Below are positions 26,170 to 35,920 of a DNA stretch of 64,000 nt, piece by piece. The notes beneath the pieces were generated by a model. That model was not told the DNA's origin and did no database searches. It saw only the letters and a list, made by a program, of their open reading frames with translations. The stretch is from Lachnospiraceae bacterium (GTDB lineage Bacteria; Bacillota; Clostridia; Lachnospirales; Lachnospiraceae), in contig JAFUJA010000005.1 of the NCBI GenBank assembly GCA_017473905.1, positions 22,498 to 86,497 on the forward strand. The letters run 5' to 3'. Position 1 is the stretch's first letter. Each line of letters starts with the position of its first letter. Made by a program: the position numbers and the translations under genes.

Positions 26170-27807
26170 ATGATTAGTGCAAATAATGTCTCACTGCGTT
26201 TTGGTAAAAAAGCGCTTTTTGAGGAAGTAAATATTAAGTTTACGGAAGGAAACTGCTATGGTTTAATCGGTGCAAACGGTGCCGGCAAATCCACATTTTT
26301 AAAGCTTCTTTCCGGCGAACTGGAAACAACAACCGGTGATATTGTTATCACACCCGGACAGCGTCTCTCCGTACTGGAGCAGGACCACTTTAAATATGAT
26401 GAATATACCGTTATGGATACGGTTATTATGGGTAATCCCCGCTTATATGAAGTCATGAAGGAAAAAGAAGCCATTTATGCGAAAGAAGATTTTTCCGACG
26501 AAGACGGTATCCGTGCCAGTGAACTGGAAGGCGAATTTGCCGAAATGGACGGTTGGGAGGCTGAATCCAATGCAGCCAATCTTTTAAACGGTCTTGGCAT
26601 TCCTACCGAAGTTCATTACTCTCTTATGAGCGATTTGACAGGTAACGAAAAGGTTAAAATCCTGCTTGCGAAGGCACTCTTCGGTAATCCGGACGTACTG
26701 CTTCTCGACGAGCCTACCAACCATTTGGATCTGGATGCCATTGCCTGGTTAGAAGAATTCCTGATTAACTTTGACAATACCGTAATTGTTGTATCCCACG
26801 ACCGTTATTTCCTGAATAAGGTATGTACCCATACTGCTGATATCGACTACGGTAAAATCCAGTTATATGCCGGAAACTACGATTTCTGGTATGAATCCAG
26901 TCAGTTGCTTATTAAGCAGATGAAGGAAGCAAATAAAAAGAAGGAAGAAAAAATCAAAGAATTACAGGAATTTATCTCCCGTTTCTCCGCGAATGCTTCC
27001 AAATCCAAACAGGCAACTTCCCGTAAGCGTGCCCTTGAAAAAATCGAGTTGGATACTATTAAGCCTTCCAGCAGAAAATACCCTTATATCGATTTCCGTC
27101 CCGAACGTGAAATCGGTAACGAAGTTCTTTCCGTGGAAGGAATTTCCAAAACCATTAACGGTGAAAAAGTCCTTGATAATATTTCTTTTATTTTAGGACA
27201 TGATGATAAAGTAGCCTTTGTCGGCAGCAACGAAATTGCAAAAACCACTCTCTTTAAGATTCTTACCGGAGAAATGGAACCGGACGAAGGAACCTACAAG
27301 TGGGGCGTTACCACTTCCCAGGCATACTTCCCCAAGGATAATACCCAGGAATTTGATAACGACTTAACCATCGCCGACTGGCTCATGGGATATTCTCCCG
27401 TAAAAGACATTACCTATGTCCGCGGTTTCTTAGGCAGAATGCTTTTTGCCGGCGAAGACGGTGTAAAAAAAGTACGTGTACTTTCCGGTGGTGAAAAAGT
27501 ACGTTGTCTTTTAAGTAAAATGATGATCAGCGGTGCAAACTGCTTAATCCTTGACGAACCCACCAACCATCTGGACATGGAATCCATTACCGCATTAAAT
27601 AACGGTTTGATTAAATTCAGCGGAGTTGCACTCTTCTCCTGCCATGACCATCAGTTCGTTCAGACAACCGCAAACAGAATCATGGAAATCCTTCCCAACG
27701 GAACCATGATTGACAAGATTACAACCTACGACGAATATCTTGCCAGCGACGAAATGGCAAGAAAGCGTACCATTTATTCCGTAAATAAGGAAGACGACAA
27801 CAACTAA
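26170..27807 (+). CDS. ABC-F family ATPase (YbiT/YkpA-like)
   Basis: A 545-residue soluble protein with two ABC domains and no membrane part; ABC-F proteins act on the ribosome. Domain 1 has Walker A GANGAGKST (residues 34-42), signature LTGNEKVKILLAKAL and Walker B LLLDEPTNHLDLDA. The inter-domain linker (about 240-290) is charged and Lys-rich. Domain 2 has LSGGEKVRCLLSKMM and LILDEPTNHLDMES, but its Walker A reads GSNEIAKTT, missing the usual glycines. The SGGE signature of domain 1 is altered to LTGNE. Both changes resemble the YkpA/YbiT subgroup. Housekeeping translation or antibiotic protection cannot be distinguished here. Confidence 0.9.
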   Translation: MISANNVSLRFGKKALFEEVNIKFTEGNCYGLIGANGAGKSTFLKLLSGELETTTGDIVITPGQRLSVLEQDHFKYDEYTVMDTVIMGNPRLYEVMKEKEAIYAKEDFSDEDGIRASELEGEFAEMDGWEAESNAANLLNGLGIPTEVHYSLMSDLTGNEKVKILLAKALFGNPDVLLLDEPTNHLDLDAIAWLEEFLINFDNTVIVVSHDRYFLNKVCTHTADIDYGKIQLYAGNYDFWYESSQLLIKQMKEANKKKEEKIKELQEFISRFSANASKSKQATSRKRALEKIELDTIKPSSRKYPYIDFRPEREIGNEVLSVEGISKTINGEKVLDNISFILGHDDKVAFVGSNEIAKTTLFKILTGEMEPDEGTYKWGVTTSQAYFPKDNTQEFDNDLTIADWLMGYSPVKDITYVRGFLGRMLFAGEDGVKKVRVLSGGEKVRCLLSKMMISGANCLILDEPTNHLDMESITALNNGLIKFSGVALFSCHDHQFVQTTANRIMEILPNGTMIDKITTYDEYLASDEMARKRTIYSVNKEDDNN

Positions 27808-27822
27808 AACAAAGGAGGCACA

Positions 27823-29493
27823 ATGAGGGGAATAGATTTACACGTTCACTCCACCTGTTCAGACGGAACCAATACTCCCGCGGAGCTTGTGGAACTTGCA
27901 CTTGCCAAAAATCTAAAAGCCATCGCTCTCACCGACCACGATACCATTGACGGTCTGGATGAGATTCTTTCCTGTGCCAAAAATAAAGATTTGGAAATTG
28001 TTCCCGGAATTGAGCTTTCCACGGAATATTTCGGCCGTGACATCCATATGCTGGGGCTTTATATCAATCCCTGTCATCCGGAATTTCTTGCTCATCTGGA
28101 AAAATTCCGGGAATCCAGAGACAATCGTAACCGTAAAATGTGCGAGTTACTGGCACAACAGGGAATTGATATCACATATGAATCCCTTGTTGCAGAATTT
28201 CCCGATTCCGTTTTAACCCGCTCCCATTATGCCTGCTATCTGCTCTCACATGGTTATGTAAAAAGCAGAAAAGAAGCATTTGAGCGTTATGTCGGAGACC
28301 ATTGCAAAGCATTTGTTCCCAGAGAAAAAATAACTCCCATGGATGCAATCCGTCTGATTCGTGTTGCAGGAGGAATTCCCGTACTTGCCCATCCTATTTT
28401 ATACCGGTTATCCGATGCAACTTTGGATAAAATGGTTGCAGAATTAAAAGAAGCCGGTCTCATGGGCATCGAAGGAGTATACAGCACTTATGCTCCCAGC
28501 GAGGAACGTTACATCAAGCGTCTGGCGGCAAAGTATGATTTGCTGGTAACCGGCGGCTCCGACTATCACGGTGGCAACAAACCGGACATTCAGTTAGGAA
28601 ACGGACGAGGCAGCCTTTTTGTACCGGAAGAACTTCTGGACCGTTTAAAGGAGGCTTATCTTTCAAAATACAACAATCCGAAAGCCAATTCTGCCATACT
28701 CTTTTTCGATTTGGACGGGACACTTTTAAATGACGAGAAAACCATTTCTCCGTTAACCAGAGAAACTCTGGAAAACTGCGTAAAAGCAGGACACAGATTC
28801 GCCATTTCCTCCGGACGTCCTCTCGCCAGCATCCGTAAGCTGGTGGACAGACTGCATTTGGAGGACTTAAATCCCTTGGCATCCTCCTTTAACGGAAGTC
28901 TGGTATACGACTATGAAACCGGTAAAAATCTGATGGAATGCCGCCTTTCAACGGATATTGTTGAAAAGGTCCGCAATTTGATTTCCCCTCAGGGAATCCA
29001 TTGCCATTCCTACTCTGAATCGGAGATTTTATCCGAAAAAGAAACACCGGAGCTTTTATTTTATGCAAAATATGTAAATCTTCCCTACCGGCTGGTGGAC
29101 AATCTGTCCGCTCCCGGGGAAGAACCTTATAAAATGCTTATTGTCACTCTGGATAACCGGCAGCTTCTGGAGGATCTGAAAATACAGCTGGAGGAAATTC
29201 TCGGAGACAGGGTACAATGCCTGCTCTCCAATGATATGTTTCTTGAAGTATTGCCTGCAAATTCCGGCAAGGGAGCTGCACTTACCTTCCTGTGTGAGCA
29301 CTACGGAATCAGCAAAGAACATTCCTTTGCTTTTGCAGATGCGGAAAATGACATTTCCATGTTACGGGAAGCAAGATACGGCGTATGTCTTTTAAACGGG
29401 CAGAAAAATGCCCTGGCAGCAGCCGACTATGTTACCTTTACGGACAATAACCACGAAGGACTGGTTCCTTATCTGAAAAAACTGCTTCCTTAA
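27823..29493 (+). CDS. PHP phosphoesterase-HAD hydrolase fusion
   Basis: A 556-residue two-domain protein. Residues 1-285 are a PHP phosphoesterase with its metal ligands: DLHVHS (5-10), DG at 14, ALTDHD (35-40), Glu64, and SDYHG (246-250). Residues 290-556 are a Cof-type HAD hydrolase: FFDLDGTLL (294-302) with the nucleophile Asp296, SSGRP (motif II) and FADAENDISML (motif IV). The PHP part resembles RNase AM/nucleoside 3',5'-bisphosphate phosphatase-like enzymes and the HAD part sugar-phosphate or flavin phosphatases. Two sequential dephosphorylations are possible (inference). It is 15 bp after the ABC-F gene with an AAAGGAGG site. Confidence 0.9.
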   Translation: MRGIDLHVHSTCSDGTNTPAELVELALAKNLKAIALTDHDTIDGLDEILSCAKNKDLEIVPGIELSTEYFGRDIHMLGLYINPCHPEFLAHLEKFRESRDNRNRKMCELLAQQGIDITYESLVAEFPDSVLTRSHYACYLLSHGYVKSRKEAFERYVGDHCKAFVPREKITPMDAIRLIRVAGGIPVLAHPILYRLSDATLDKMVAELKEAGLMGIEGVYSTYAPSEERYIKRLAAKYDLLVTGGSDYHGGNKPDIQLGNGRGSLFVPEELLDRLKEAYLSKYNNPKANSAILFFDLDGTLLNDEKTISPLTRETLENCVKAGHRFAISSGRPLASIRKLVDRLHLEDLNPLASSFNGSLVYDYETGKNLMECRLSTDIVEKVRNLISPQGIHCHSYSESEILSEKETPELLFYAKYVNLPYRLVDNLSAPGEEPYKMLIVTLDNRQLLEDLKIQLEEILGDRVQCLLSNDMFLEVLPANSGKGAALTFLCEHYGISKEHSFAFADAENDISMLREARYGVCLLNGQKNALAAADYVTFTDNNHEGLVPYLKKLLP

Positions 29494-29616
29494 CACAGAA
29501 TATCCGAATTTTCTTTTTTTTCTTCAAAAAAAAAATTGAAAGTTTATGTATAATATGCTAAATTACTCATGGAGCGTTGATTTTCGACCTTACTAAATCA
29601 AAGAAGGGACAAAAAA

Positions 29617-30300
29617 ATGAACAAAATTTATGAAGGTAAAACAAAAGATGTTTACAGCCTTGAAAATGGCAATGTAATGTTAAAATTCAAAGATGACTGT
29701 ACCGGAAAAGACGGTGTATTCGATCCCGGTGAAAATTCCGTAGGTCTTACAATTGAAGGAATCGGTAAAGCAAACTTACAGTCTTCCATTCACTACTTTG
29801 AATTATTAAAAGCAGCAGGTATTAAGACACACTATGTAAGTGCAAACTTAGAGGAAGCTACCATGGAAGTTCTTCCTGCAAAAGTTTTCGGACACGGTCT
29901 TGAAGTTATCTGCCGTCTTGTTGCTACAGGAAGTTTTATCCGCAGATACGGTGAGTATATTGAAAACGGTACCGTTTTAGAAGGCGGTTATGTAGAATGT
30001 ACCTTCAAGAATGATGCATTGGGCGATCCCCTTGTAACAGGCGAAGGACTCGCAGCTCTTGGAATTATGACTCCCGAAATGTTTGAAAGCATGAAAGAGC
30101 AGACCTTAAAGATTACTAAAATCGTTGCTGATGACTTAAAGTCCATCGGTCTTGATCTTTGGGACATCAAATTTGAATTTGGTTACAACAACAACGAAGT
30201 TATCTTAATCGATGAAATCGCTTCCGGTAACATGCGTGTATACAAGGACGGCACCATTGTTGATCCCGTTGAATTAACCAAGCTTATCAATAACAGATAA
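29617..30300 (+). CDS. purC: Phosphoribosylaminoimidazole-succinocarboxamide synthase
   Basis: A 227-residue SAICAR synthetase, the purine-pathway enzyme that joins aspartate to CAIR using ATP. Signatures: [18 protein letters not shown] at the start, [18 protein letters not shown] and [11 protein letters not shown] followed by [15 protein letters not shown]. Length is normal for the bacterial form. AGAAGGGA precedes the ATG. It is alone here rather than in a pur operon and is followed by a terminator. Confidence 0.97.
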   Translation: MNKIYEGKTKDVYSLENGNVMLKFKDDCTGKDGVFDPGENSVGLTIEGIGKANLQSSIHYFELLKAAGIKTHYVSANLEEATMEVLPAKVFGHGLEVICRLVATGSFIRRYGEYIENGTVLEGGYVECTFKNDALGDPLVTGEGLAALGIMTPEMFESMKEQTLKITKIVADDLKSIGLDLWDIKFEFGYNNNEVILIDEIASGNMRVYKDGTIVDPVELTKLINNR

Positions 30301-30320
30301 TTTAGTTACTTATTCATAAA

Positions 30321-30354
30321 AAAACAGTATCGCACCCGCGATACTGTTTTTTTT
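30321..30354. terminator. Bidirectional terminator, purC / PilZ gene
   Basis: AAAACAGTATCGC-ACCC-GCGATACTGTTTT, a perfect 13-bp stem flanked by A and T runs, lies between the convergent purC and PilZ genes and can serve both. Confidence 0.92.
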
Positions 30355-30364
30355 ACTTATATTT

Positions 30365-31015
30365 TTATACTTGTTTCTTTGTCTTATTTAACCTTGTTTC
30401 CAACTGCTTATTTGCAATAAATCGGCTTACCAAAGGATTTTCTTTGATAAGACGGCATCCGTATAAGGTATATTTATCCATTGCATTGATTCTCACAACT
30501 CTTCCGTTTAAAACGAAAGGCACTCCGCCGATGGAATCATAAAACTCCAAAAGCACCAACTCATTTTTCGGAATTTTTATCTCCGAGGTAATATCCAGTA
30601 AAATAGCAAATCCGCTTTCACTGATATCTTTTACTACCACATCAAAAGGTTTTGTTTTACCGGGTATGGATGCTTTCCCGTCAATTCCGAGGAAAACCCT
30701 GAAATTGTCTCTACGGTTGATGCGGACCCCGGGCACATCGCTTGTAATAACATGATACTGTATACCATCCACAATTTCCCGGTGTACCCTTACTACCTGC
30801 CACAGAAACGGCACCTTTTCTTCCTGATAAGCTATCATGGAAATAGCAATTCCGTCCGAATCAAAATTCAGAATTACACCATTGTGTTCAAAGGGCTCCA
30901 CATAAAGCTTATTATTCTGGACAAAAACAATATTCGAATTCAGCGTAACATTGGAACGCTGATTGGATATGGTAATACTCATTTTGTAGGAATCCGTAAT
31001 CTCTCTAATTTCCAT
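30365..31015 (-). CDS. PilZ domain protein, YcgR-like
   Basis: A 216-residue putative cyclic di-GMP receptor. The N-terminal half is a YcgR-type beta-barrel. The C-terminal PilZ domain has the ligand-binding motif RINRRDNFR (RxxxR) and DISESGFAI (the D/N-x-S-x-x-G motif), so binding is expected. GGAAGG precedes the ATG. It is the last gene of the polyphosphate operon, which hints at a link between cyclic di-GMP and polyphosphate metabolism, but that is only inferred from position. Confidence 0.9.
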   Translation of the reverse strand: MEIREITDSYKMSITISNQRSNVTLNSNIVFVQNNKLYVEPFEHNGVILNFDSDGIAISMIAYQEEKVPFLWQVVRVHREIVDGIQYHVITSDVPGVRINRRDNFRVFLGIDGKASIPGKTKPFDVVVKDISESGFAILLDITSEIKIPKNELVLLEFYDSIGGVPFVLNGRVVRINAMDKYTLYGCRLIKENPLVSRFIANKQLETRLNKTKKQV

Positions 31016-31084
31016 AAGCCGATTTCCTTCCGGGGTGTCTTTTGTACAGGGTCAACGGGTTCTTTTAATCATTATACCACAAAT

Positions 31085-31345
31085 TTAAGCTTCTACAATC
31101 AAATATCTTCCGTCGCCGATTTCAAATACTTCTTCGGCCTCTAAAATGCTGTTTTCATCCAACTCCTCCAAATCAAGACCGGATTCATCGAAGTACTCCC
31201 ATACTTCTTTCGCGGAATTAACCACTACAGCCATACATTCATCCAGAAAATCAGCTGCTTCTTCCTCTGTTTCCGCAACCTTTTCTGCAAATAACTGAAG
31301 CTGTTTCTCCAAAAATGCCTGTAAAACAATTTTATCAAATTCCAT
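31085..31345 (-). CDS. Small acidic hypothetical protein
   Basis: An 86-residue protein with a perfect AAGGAGG ribosome binding site. It is rich in Glu and Asp (for example AETEEEAADFLDE and LDLEELDENS), probably mostly helical, and ends in a short beta-like GDGRYLIVEA. No signal peptide or membrane segment. I do not recognise the family. It is placed between maf and the PilZ gene with short gaps and should be co-transcribed with ppk1. Confidence 0.75.
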   Translation of the reverse strand: MEFDKIVLQAFLEKQLQLFAEKVAETEEEAADFLDECMAVVVNSAKEVWEYFDESGLDLEELDENSILEAEEVFEIGDGRYLIVEA

Positions 31346-31384
31346 ACTATTATCCTCCTTATTGAAAGCGGGATATACGAAGTT

Positions 31385-31993
31385 CTATTCTCTCCAACGG
31401 ATTCCCATCTTTTTTAATTCATAACAAATACGTGCTACAGGAAGCCCGACAACGGATGCATATTCTCCCTGAATGCTTTTAATATATGCGGCACAAAGTC
31501 CCTGGATTGCATACGAACCGGCTTTATCTCTGCACTCGCCGCTGGAAACATAATCTTTTATATCTTCCTCTGTCATATCATACATGGTAACATCCGTTTT
31601 CTCATAAAAGGTATTACGCTCCAGCCTTCCGTTTCTGAAACAAAACAGGGTTACGCCGGTATACACCTGGTGGGTATTTCCCGCCAGTTTGCGAAGCATC
31701 CTTGCCGCATCTTCATCATCAACAGGCTTTCCCATGATTTCCCCTTCTGCTGCTACCACCGTGTCGGAACCAATCACCACAAAATCCTGATCAATTCCGG
31801 GCGCATCGTACATTACGGGAATCTTGCCTGCAACATCTTCCGCTTTCAGGAAAGATAACTGCATCACATATTCAGCAGGATCCGTTGTATCCGCCGACTC
31901 CTCTGCCTCACTGACCTGCACCGTAAAATTCATTCCGATTTGTGTCAGTAATTCCTTTCGTCTGGGAGATGCGGATGCCAATATGAATTTCAT
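31385..31993 (-). CDS. maf: Maf-family nucleoside triphosphate pyrophosphatase
   Basis: A 202-residue enzyme that hydrolyses non-canonical or bulk NTPs (dTTP/UTP-type or modified nucleotides) to the monophosphate. It has the N-terminal LASASPRRKELL motif, VVIGSDTVV with the catalytic Asp, GKPVDDEDAARMLRKL, HQVYTGV and the GKAGSYAIQG-type motif (here DKAGSYAIQGLCA). The ATG is immediately after the ppk1 stop codon, with GAGG inside ppk1, so translation is coupled. Confidence 0.95.
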   Translation of the reverse strand: MKFILASASPRRKELLTQIGMNFTVQVSEAEESADTTDPAEYVMQLSFLKAEDVAGKIPVMYDAPGIDQDFVVIGSDTVVAAEGEIMGKPVDDEDAARMLRKLAGNTHQVYTGVTLFCFRNGRLERNTFYEKTDVTMYDMTEEDIKDYVSSGECRDKAGSYAIQGLCAAYIKSIQGEYASVVGLPVARICYELKKMGIRWRE

Positions 31994-34138
31994 TTATTCT
32001 TCCTCCCCGTATTCAGGTTTCTTTTCAGGAATAAAAACTCTTGCATCATATGCATCTTTTTTATTCTTCCGGGCATGTTTACGGGCTTCTTCCATAAAAT
32101 AATTCTGGGAGCCGAATAAAACCTTGCCTCTTTTGTCTATTTTATCATAAGTACCGTCAGGTTTCAAATACTGGGCTTTTAAAGTGTCACGAAGCTGGCA
32201 ATCCAAAATTTCGCCGACCTTCTTCTGCAACGCCGGTTCCGAAACAGGGAATAAAATCTCCACGCGACGCTCCAGGTTTCTGGGCATCCAGTCTGCACTA
32301 CTTAAATAGTACTCTTCTTCTCCGCCGTTCTCAAAGTAATAAATACGGCTGTGCTCCAGGAAATTTCCTACGATAGAACGTACGGTAATATTATCACTGA
32401 TGCCGGGAATCCCGGGACGCAGACAACAAATACCGCGTACTATCAAATCAATTTTAACACCGGCCTGACTTGCCTGATATAGAGCCACAATTACATCCCT
32501 GTCGCAAAGGGAATTCATCTTGGCAATAATTCTGCCGTTCTGACCGGCCAGGGCATTCTTGGTTTCACGTTCAATTAAGAACAGGAAACGCTCCTTCATC
32601 CACAAAGGTGCCAGAGACAGACAATTCCAGTTTAGCGGCTCCGAATAGCCGGACAACATATTAAAGACCGCCGTTGCATCCTCTCCCACAGGCTCTTTAC
32701 AGGTAAAGAGTCCAAGGTCTGTATACAGCTTGGCAGTGGCATCATTATAGTTGCCGGTAGCCAGATGCACATATCTTCTGATACCGTCACTTTCACGACG
32801 AACCACCAAAGTGATTTTACTGTGAGTTTTAAGACCTACAAGTCCGTAAATTACATGGCATCCCGCTTTTTCAAGTTTCCTTGCCCAGACAATGTTATTT
32901 TCTTCATCAAAACGGGCTTTTAATTCTACCAGAACAGTAACCTGCTTTCCGTTTTCTGCTGCCTGTGCAAGAGCCGCAATAATAGGGGAATTACCGCTGA
33001 CACGGTACAACGTCTGTTTAATCGCCAGCACATCCTTATCCCTTGCCGCCTGTCTGATAAAATCCACGACCGGCTCAAAACTCTGATAGGGATGATGCAT
33101 CAAAATATCCTGTTTGCTGATGGCATCAAAAACAGAATCTTCTTCCGCAAACTCCTCTACGGCAACGGGAACAAAGGGTTCATTTTTTAAATGTGTAAAA
33201 CCTTCCAGCCCGTATACTTTCATTAATACGGTAAGGTCCAACGGTCCTTTTATCTTAAAAATATCTTCGTCTTCGATTTCCAGTTCATGCGTAATAATAT
33301 CGAGAAGCTCCTTGTTAATTCCCGCTTCCACTTCCAGTCGGATGGCTTCTCCCCACTGGCGTTTTTTCACCTGACGCTCGATTTCTTTTAAAAGATCTTC
33401 TGCCTCGTCTTCGTCAATGGAAAGGTCTGCATTACGCATGATTCGGAAAGGATGAGCACAGAGTACTTCATAATTCAGGAAAAGTTTGGGCATATTCCGC
33501 TCAATCACTTCTTCTAAGAGGATGATGGTTCTGCTGCCTTCCTCCCCCGGCACCTCCACGATACGGTTCAAAACGCTGGGAACCTGTACCGTTGCGAATT
33601 CGGATTCCTGCGTTTCCCCTTTTTTACGGAGAAGTGCTCCGATATTAAGAGACTTGTTCCGAATCAGCGGAAACGGTCTGGAAGAATCCACCGCCATAGG
33701 CGTTAAAACCGGATATACATTCTCTTCAAAATACCGGTCAACATACTTTTTCTGTTCTTTATTTAAGTCCTCGTGGGACTCTACCACATGCAAACCATTC
33801 TGATCCAGCAAGGGAAGCAGCGAACGGTTATAGGTGGAATATTGCAGATTTACAAGAGCATGCGTTGCCTCACTTACCCTTTTTAACTGCTCCTTCGGCT
33901 TCATTCCCGCAATATCTTCTTTATCGTAACCGGCTTCCACCATATCTTTTAAAGAAGCTACCCGCACCATAAAAAACTCATCCAGATTGGAAGCTGTAAT
34001 ACTTAAAAATTTGATTCGCTCAAAAAGAGGAATACTTTTATCTCTTGCTTCTCCTAAAATTCTTTCGTTAAATGCCAGCCAGGACAGTTCTCTGTTCAGA
34101 AAATATTCCGGTCTGGTGAAATCTTTCTTTTTCTGCAT
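31994..34138 (-). CDS. ppk1: Polyphosphate kinase 1
   Basis: A 714-residue enzyme that reversibly makes inorganic polyphosphate from ATP. The N-terminal domain starts with YFLNRELSWLAFNERIL. The catalytic domains include the autophosphorylated His in HHPYQSF / THSKITLVVRRE and HLATGNYND, and a C-terminal DWMPRNLERRVEILFPV. Length and layout match full PPK1. The ribosome binding site is CAGGAG. The gene follows the exopolyphosphatase gene by 21 bp. Confidence 0.97.
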   Translation of the reverse strand: MQKKKDFTRPEYFLNRELSWLAFNERILGEARDKSIPLFERIKFLSITASNLDEFFMVRVASLKDMVEAGYDKEDIAGMKPKEQLKRVSEATHALVNLQYSTYNRSLLPLLDQNGLHVVESHEDLNKEQKKYVDRYFEENVYPVLTPMAVDSSRPFPLIRNKSLNIGALLRKKGETQESEFATVQVPSVLNRIVEVPGEEGSRTIILLEEVIERNMPKLFLNYEVLCAHPFRIMRNADLSIDEDEAEDLLKEIERQVKKRQWGEAIRLEVEAGINKELLDIITHELEIEDEDIFKIKGPLDLTVLMKVYGLEGFTHLKNEPFVPVAVEEFAEEDSVFDAISKQDILMHHPYQSFEPVVDFIRQAARDKDVLAIKQTLYRVSGNSPIIAALAQAAENGKQVTVLVELKARFDEENNIVWARKLEKAGCHVIYGLVGLKTHSKITLVVRRESDGIRRYVHLATGNYNDATAKLYTDLGLFTCKEPVGEDATAVFNMLSGYSEPLNWNCLSLAPLWMKERFLFLIERETKNALAGQNGRIIAKMNSLCDRDVIVALYQASQAGVKIDLIVRGICCLRPGIPGISDNITVRSIVGNFLEHSRIYYFENGGEEEYYLSSADWMPRNLERRVEILFPVSEPALQKKVGEILDCQLRDTLKAQYLKPDGTYDKIDKRGKVLFGSQNYFMEEARKHARKNKKDAYDARVFIPEKKPEYGEEE

Positions 34139-34159
34139 GTTTCTCTCCTGTTTTATCCG

Positions 34160-35704
34160 TTAAAAAGTTTTCTTCTGCTTTAATATGGGACGGATGCTGT
34201 AAACTTCTTCAAAAAACATACCGTTTTCCTGAAAAAGTCCTTTCTCCATCTCAATACTTTCAAGTGCTTCCACCTGCACCCAAAGTTCATTTTCATGAAG
34301 GGAAGCTTTTACCGAAGTAAATTTCTTTTTATGACTTCTGTCCAAGCCGCAGGCAAGACGGAGAATTGCTGTAAGTTTGGCTATTTTTAAATAATCTTCC
34401 CTGTCAATGCCCCCAACCTTGGCGATTTCTTCATAGTATGCAAAATCCGTCTGATTGTACTTCACCACATTTGCAACAATTTCTCTTTCCAAATGGGACA
34501 ATCCGATGATTTCCGTACGCATGATAATATGGTAAGAACATTCACTTACCGCCGAAAGGCTGATGTATTTACCGCAATCATATAAAAGTGCCGCAATCCG
34601 CAGTAAAAGCCGTTCCCTTGCCCCCATGCCATGAATTTTTCTGGTACTGTCAAAGATGGTAAGTGCAATGCTTTCCAATGCCTCGCTTCTCTGTCTGCTT
34701 CCCTGGTATCTACGGTTGGTACTTCTGGCACAGGAAAGGATGTCCTGCTCGAAATCATGACTCTGTTTTAACAGTTTATTCTGCTCCGCGTAATCATATG
34801 CAATACCGTCGCAAAGAGTAACCCCCGGCGCCCAGATCTGCACAGCACCCGTAATTTCCAGAATTCCTTTTAACAATAGACCCGCAATAACGTAAAGAAG
34901 TACGTTTTCTTCCGGAACATCAAGCTCTTTTGCCATGGTCTTCAAACCGGCATTCTCCCAGTTTTCCATTTTCTTCATAAAAGCATTGGCGCTCATGAAA
35001 CCTTTTTTTTCATTTCCTTTTTGATACCGGTTAATAATATTGGAAATATAATCATCCACCACAATCAGGTTTTTATATTCTTTTTCTTTTAAATAAAGCT
35101 TCTTGAATTCATTCAGGCGGGTATGAATCACTTCGTCCAGAATTCCGCGTATCTGACCGGAGCGGGGTGAAATTCTTTTAATCTGCTCATGGAGTCTCAA
35201 GATACCAAGATTCATGTTCTGGGTAGCAAAAAGACTTCCGTTGTCGAAAAGAGACACCTGAATACTGCCGCCGCCCATATCTAAAATTGCTGTTTTTTCC
35301 TGAATGATGGTTTCAAATGCCTCGCCTTTGGCCGCAATGGATTTATAATCCAGAAAACGCTGCTCGGAATTACTTAAAACGCTCATATCAAGGCCGGTAC
35401 GGCTTTTAATCCGGTCCAGAACAATCATGGTATTTTCCAGTTCCCTGATTGCACTGGTACCAAAAGTTCTGTACTCCGTTACCTTATAGGCTTCCATTAT
35501 CCCCGCATATTCTTTTAAAACACGGCAAAGTTCCTCCATCCTGTCATAGGAAAGCTTTCCGGTTTTATAAGATTCCGTCCCCAGATCCAGACGATGTCTG
35601 ATGTGGTCGATTTCTTTCAAACCGCTTTGGGAAGAAATCTCAAATATTTTCATTGCAAGTTCGAAGGAACCTACATCAATTGCCGCAAATAACTTCTTTT
35701 TCAT
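34160..35704 (-). CDS. ppx: Ppx/GppA exopolyphosphatase family protein
   Basis: A 514-residue protein of the ASKHA-fold Ppx/GppA family, which removes phosphate from polyphosphate ends or from pppGpp. It has AAIDVGSFELAMKIF (phosphate 1 motif, altered from DxGSNS), ILDMGGGSIQVSLF (phosphate 2 motif), and an HD-like C-terminal region (LLYDCGKYIS; MRTEIIGLSHLEREIVANV). I use the ATG at 35702-35704, placed after a G-rich site, rather than one five codons earlier. It opens the operon ppx-ppk1-maf. Confidence 0.92.
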   Translation of the reverse strand: MKKKLFAAIDVGSFELAMKIFEISSQSGLKEIDHIRHRLDLGTESYKTGKLSYDRMEELCRVLKEYAGIMEAYKVTEYRTFGTSAIRELENTMIVLDRIKSRTGLDMSVLSNSEQRFLDYKSIAAKGEAFETIIQEKTAILDMGGGSIQVSLFDNGSLFATQNMNLGILRLHEQIKRISPRSGQIRGILDEVIHTRLNEFKKLYLKEKEYKNLIVVDDYISNIINRYQKGNEKKGFMSANAFMKKMENWENAGLKTMAKELDVPEENVLLYVIAGLLLKGILEITGAVQIWAPGVTLCDGIAYDYAEQNKLLKQSHDFEQDILSCARSTNRRYQGSRQRSEALESIALTIFDSTRKIHGMGARERLLLRIAALLYDCGKYISLSAVSECSYHIIMRTEIIGLSHLEREIVANVVKYNQTDFAYYEEIAKVGGIDREDYLKIAKLTAILRLACGLDRSHKKKFTSVKASLHENELWVQVEALESIEMEKGLFQENGMFFEEVYSIRPILKQKKTF

Positions 35705-35816
35705 TTGCCACGCCCCCATTTAAGTGCCTTTTACGGACACGAATTACTTGTATCTATTCTACTTGATTATGCGGTGTTTCTCAACCTAAAATGCAGAAAG
35801 TTTTTTTAAAAATCTA

Positions 35817-35845
35817 TTGATTTTACCATCGCAAAAAGGCATACT
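35817..35845 (+). promoter_or_regulatory. Promoter of the DUF5050 gene
   Basis: TTGATT (35817-35822) and CATACT (35840-35845) with a 17-nt spacer, 75 nt before the start codon. Confidence 0.45.
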
Positions 35846-35920
35846 TTTATTAGTATCCTTATCTAAAACTTTCATACAAAGGGGAAAGTCTGCAATTACA
35901 AAACAGACGATATAAAAAAG

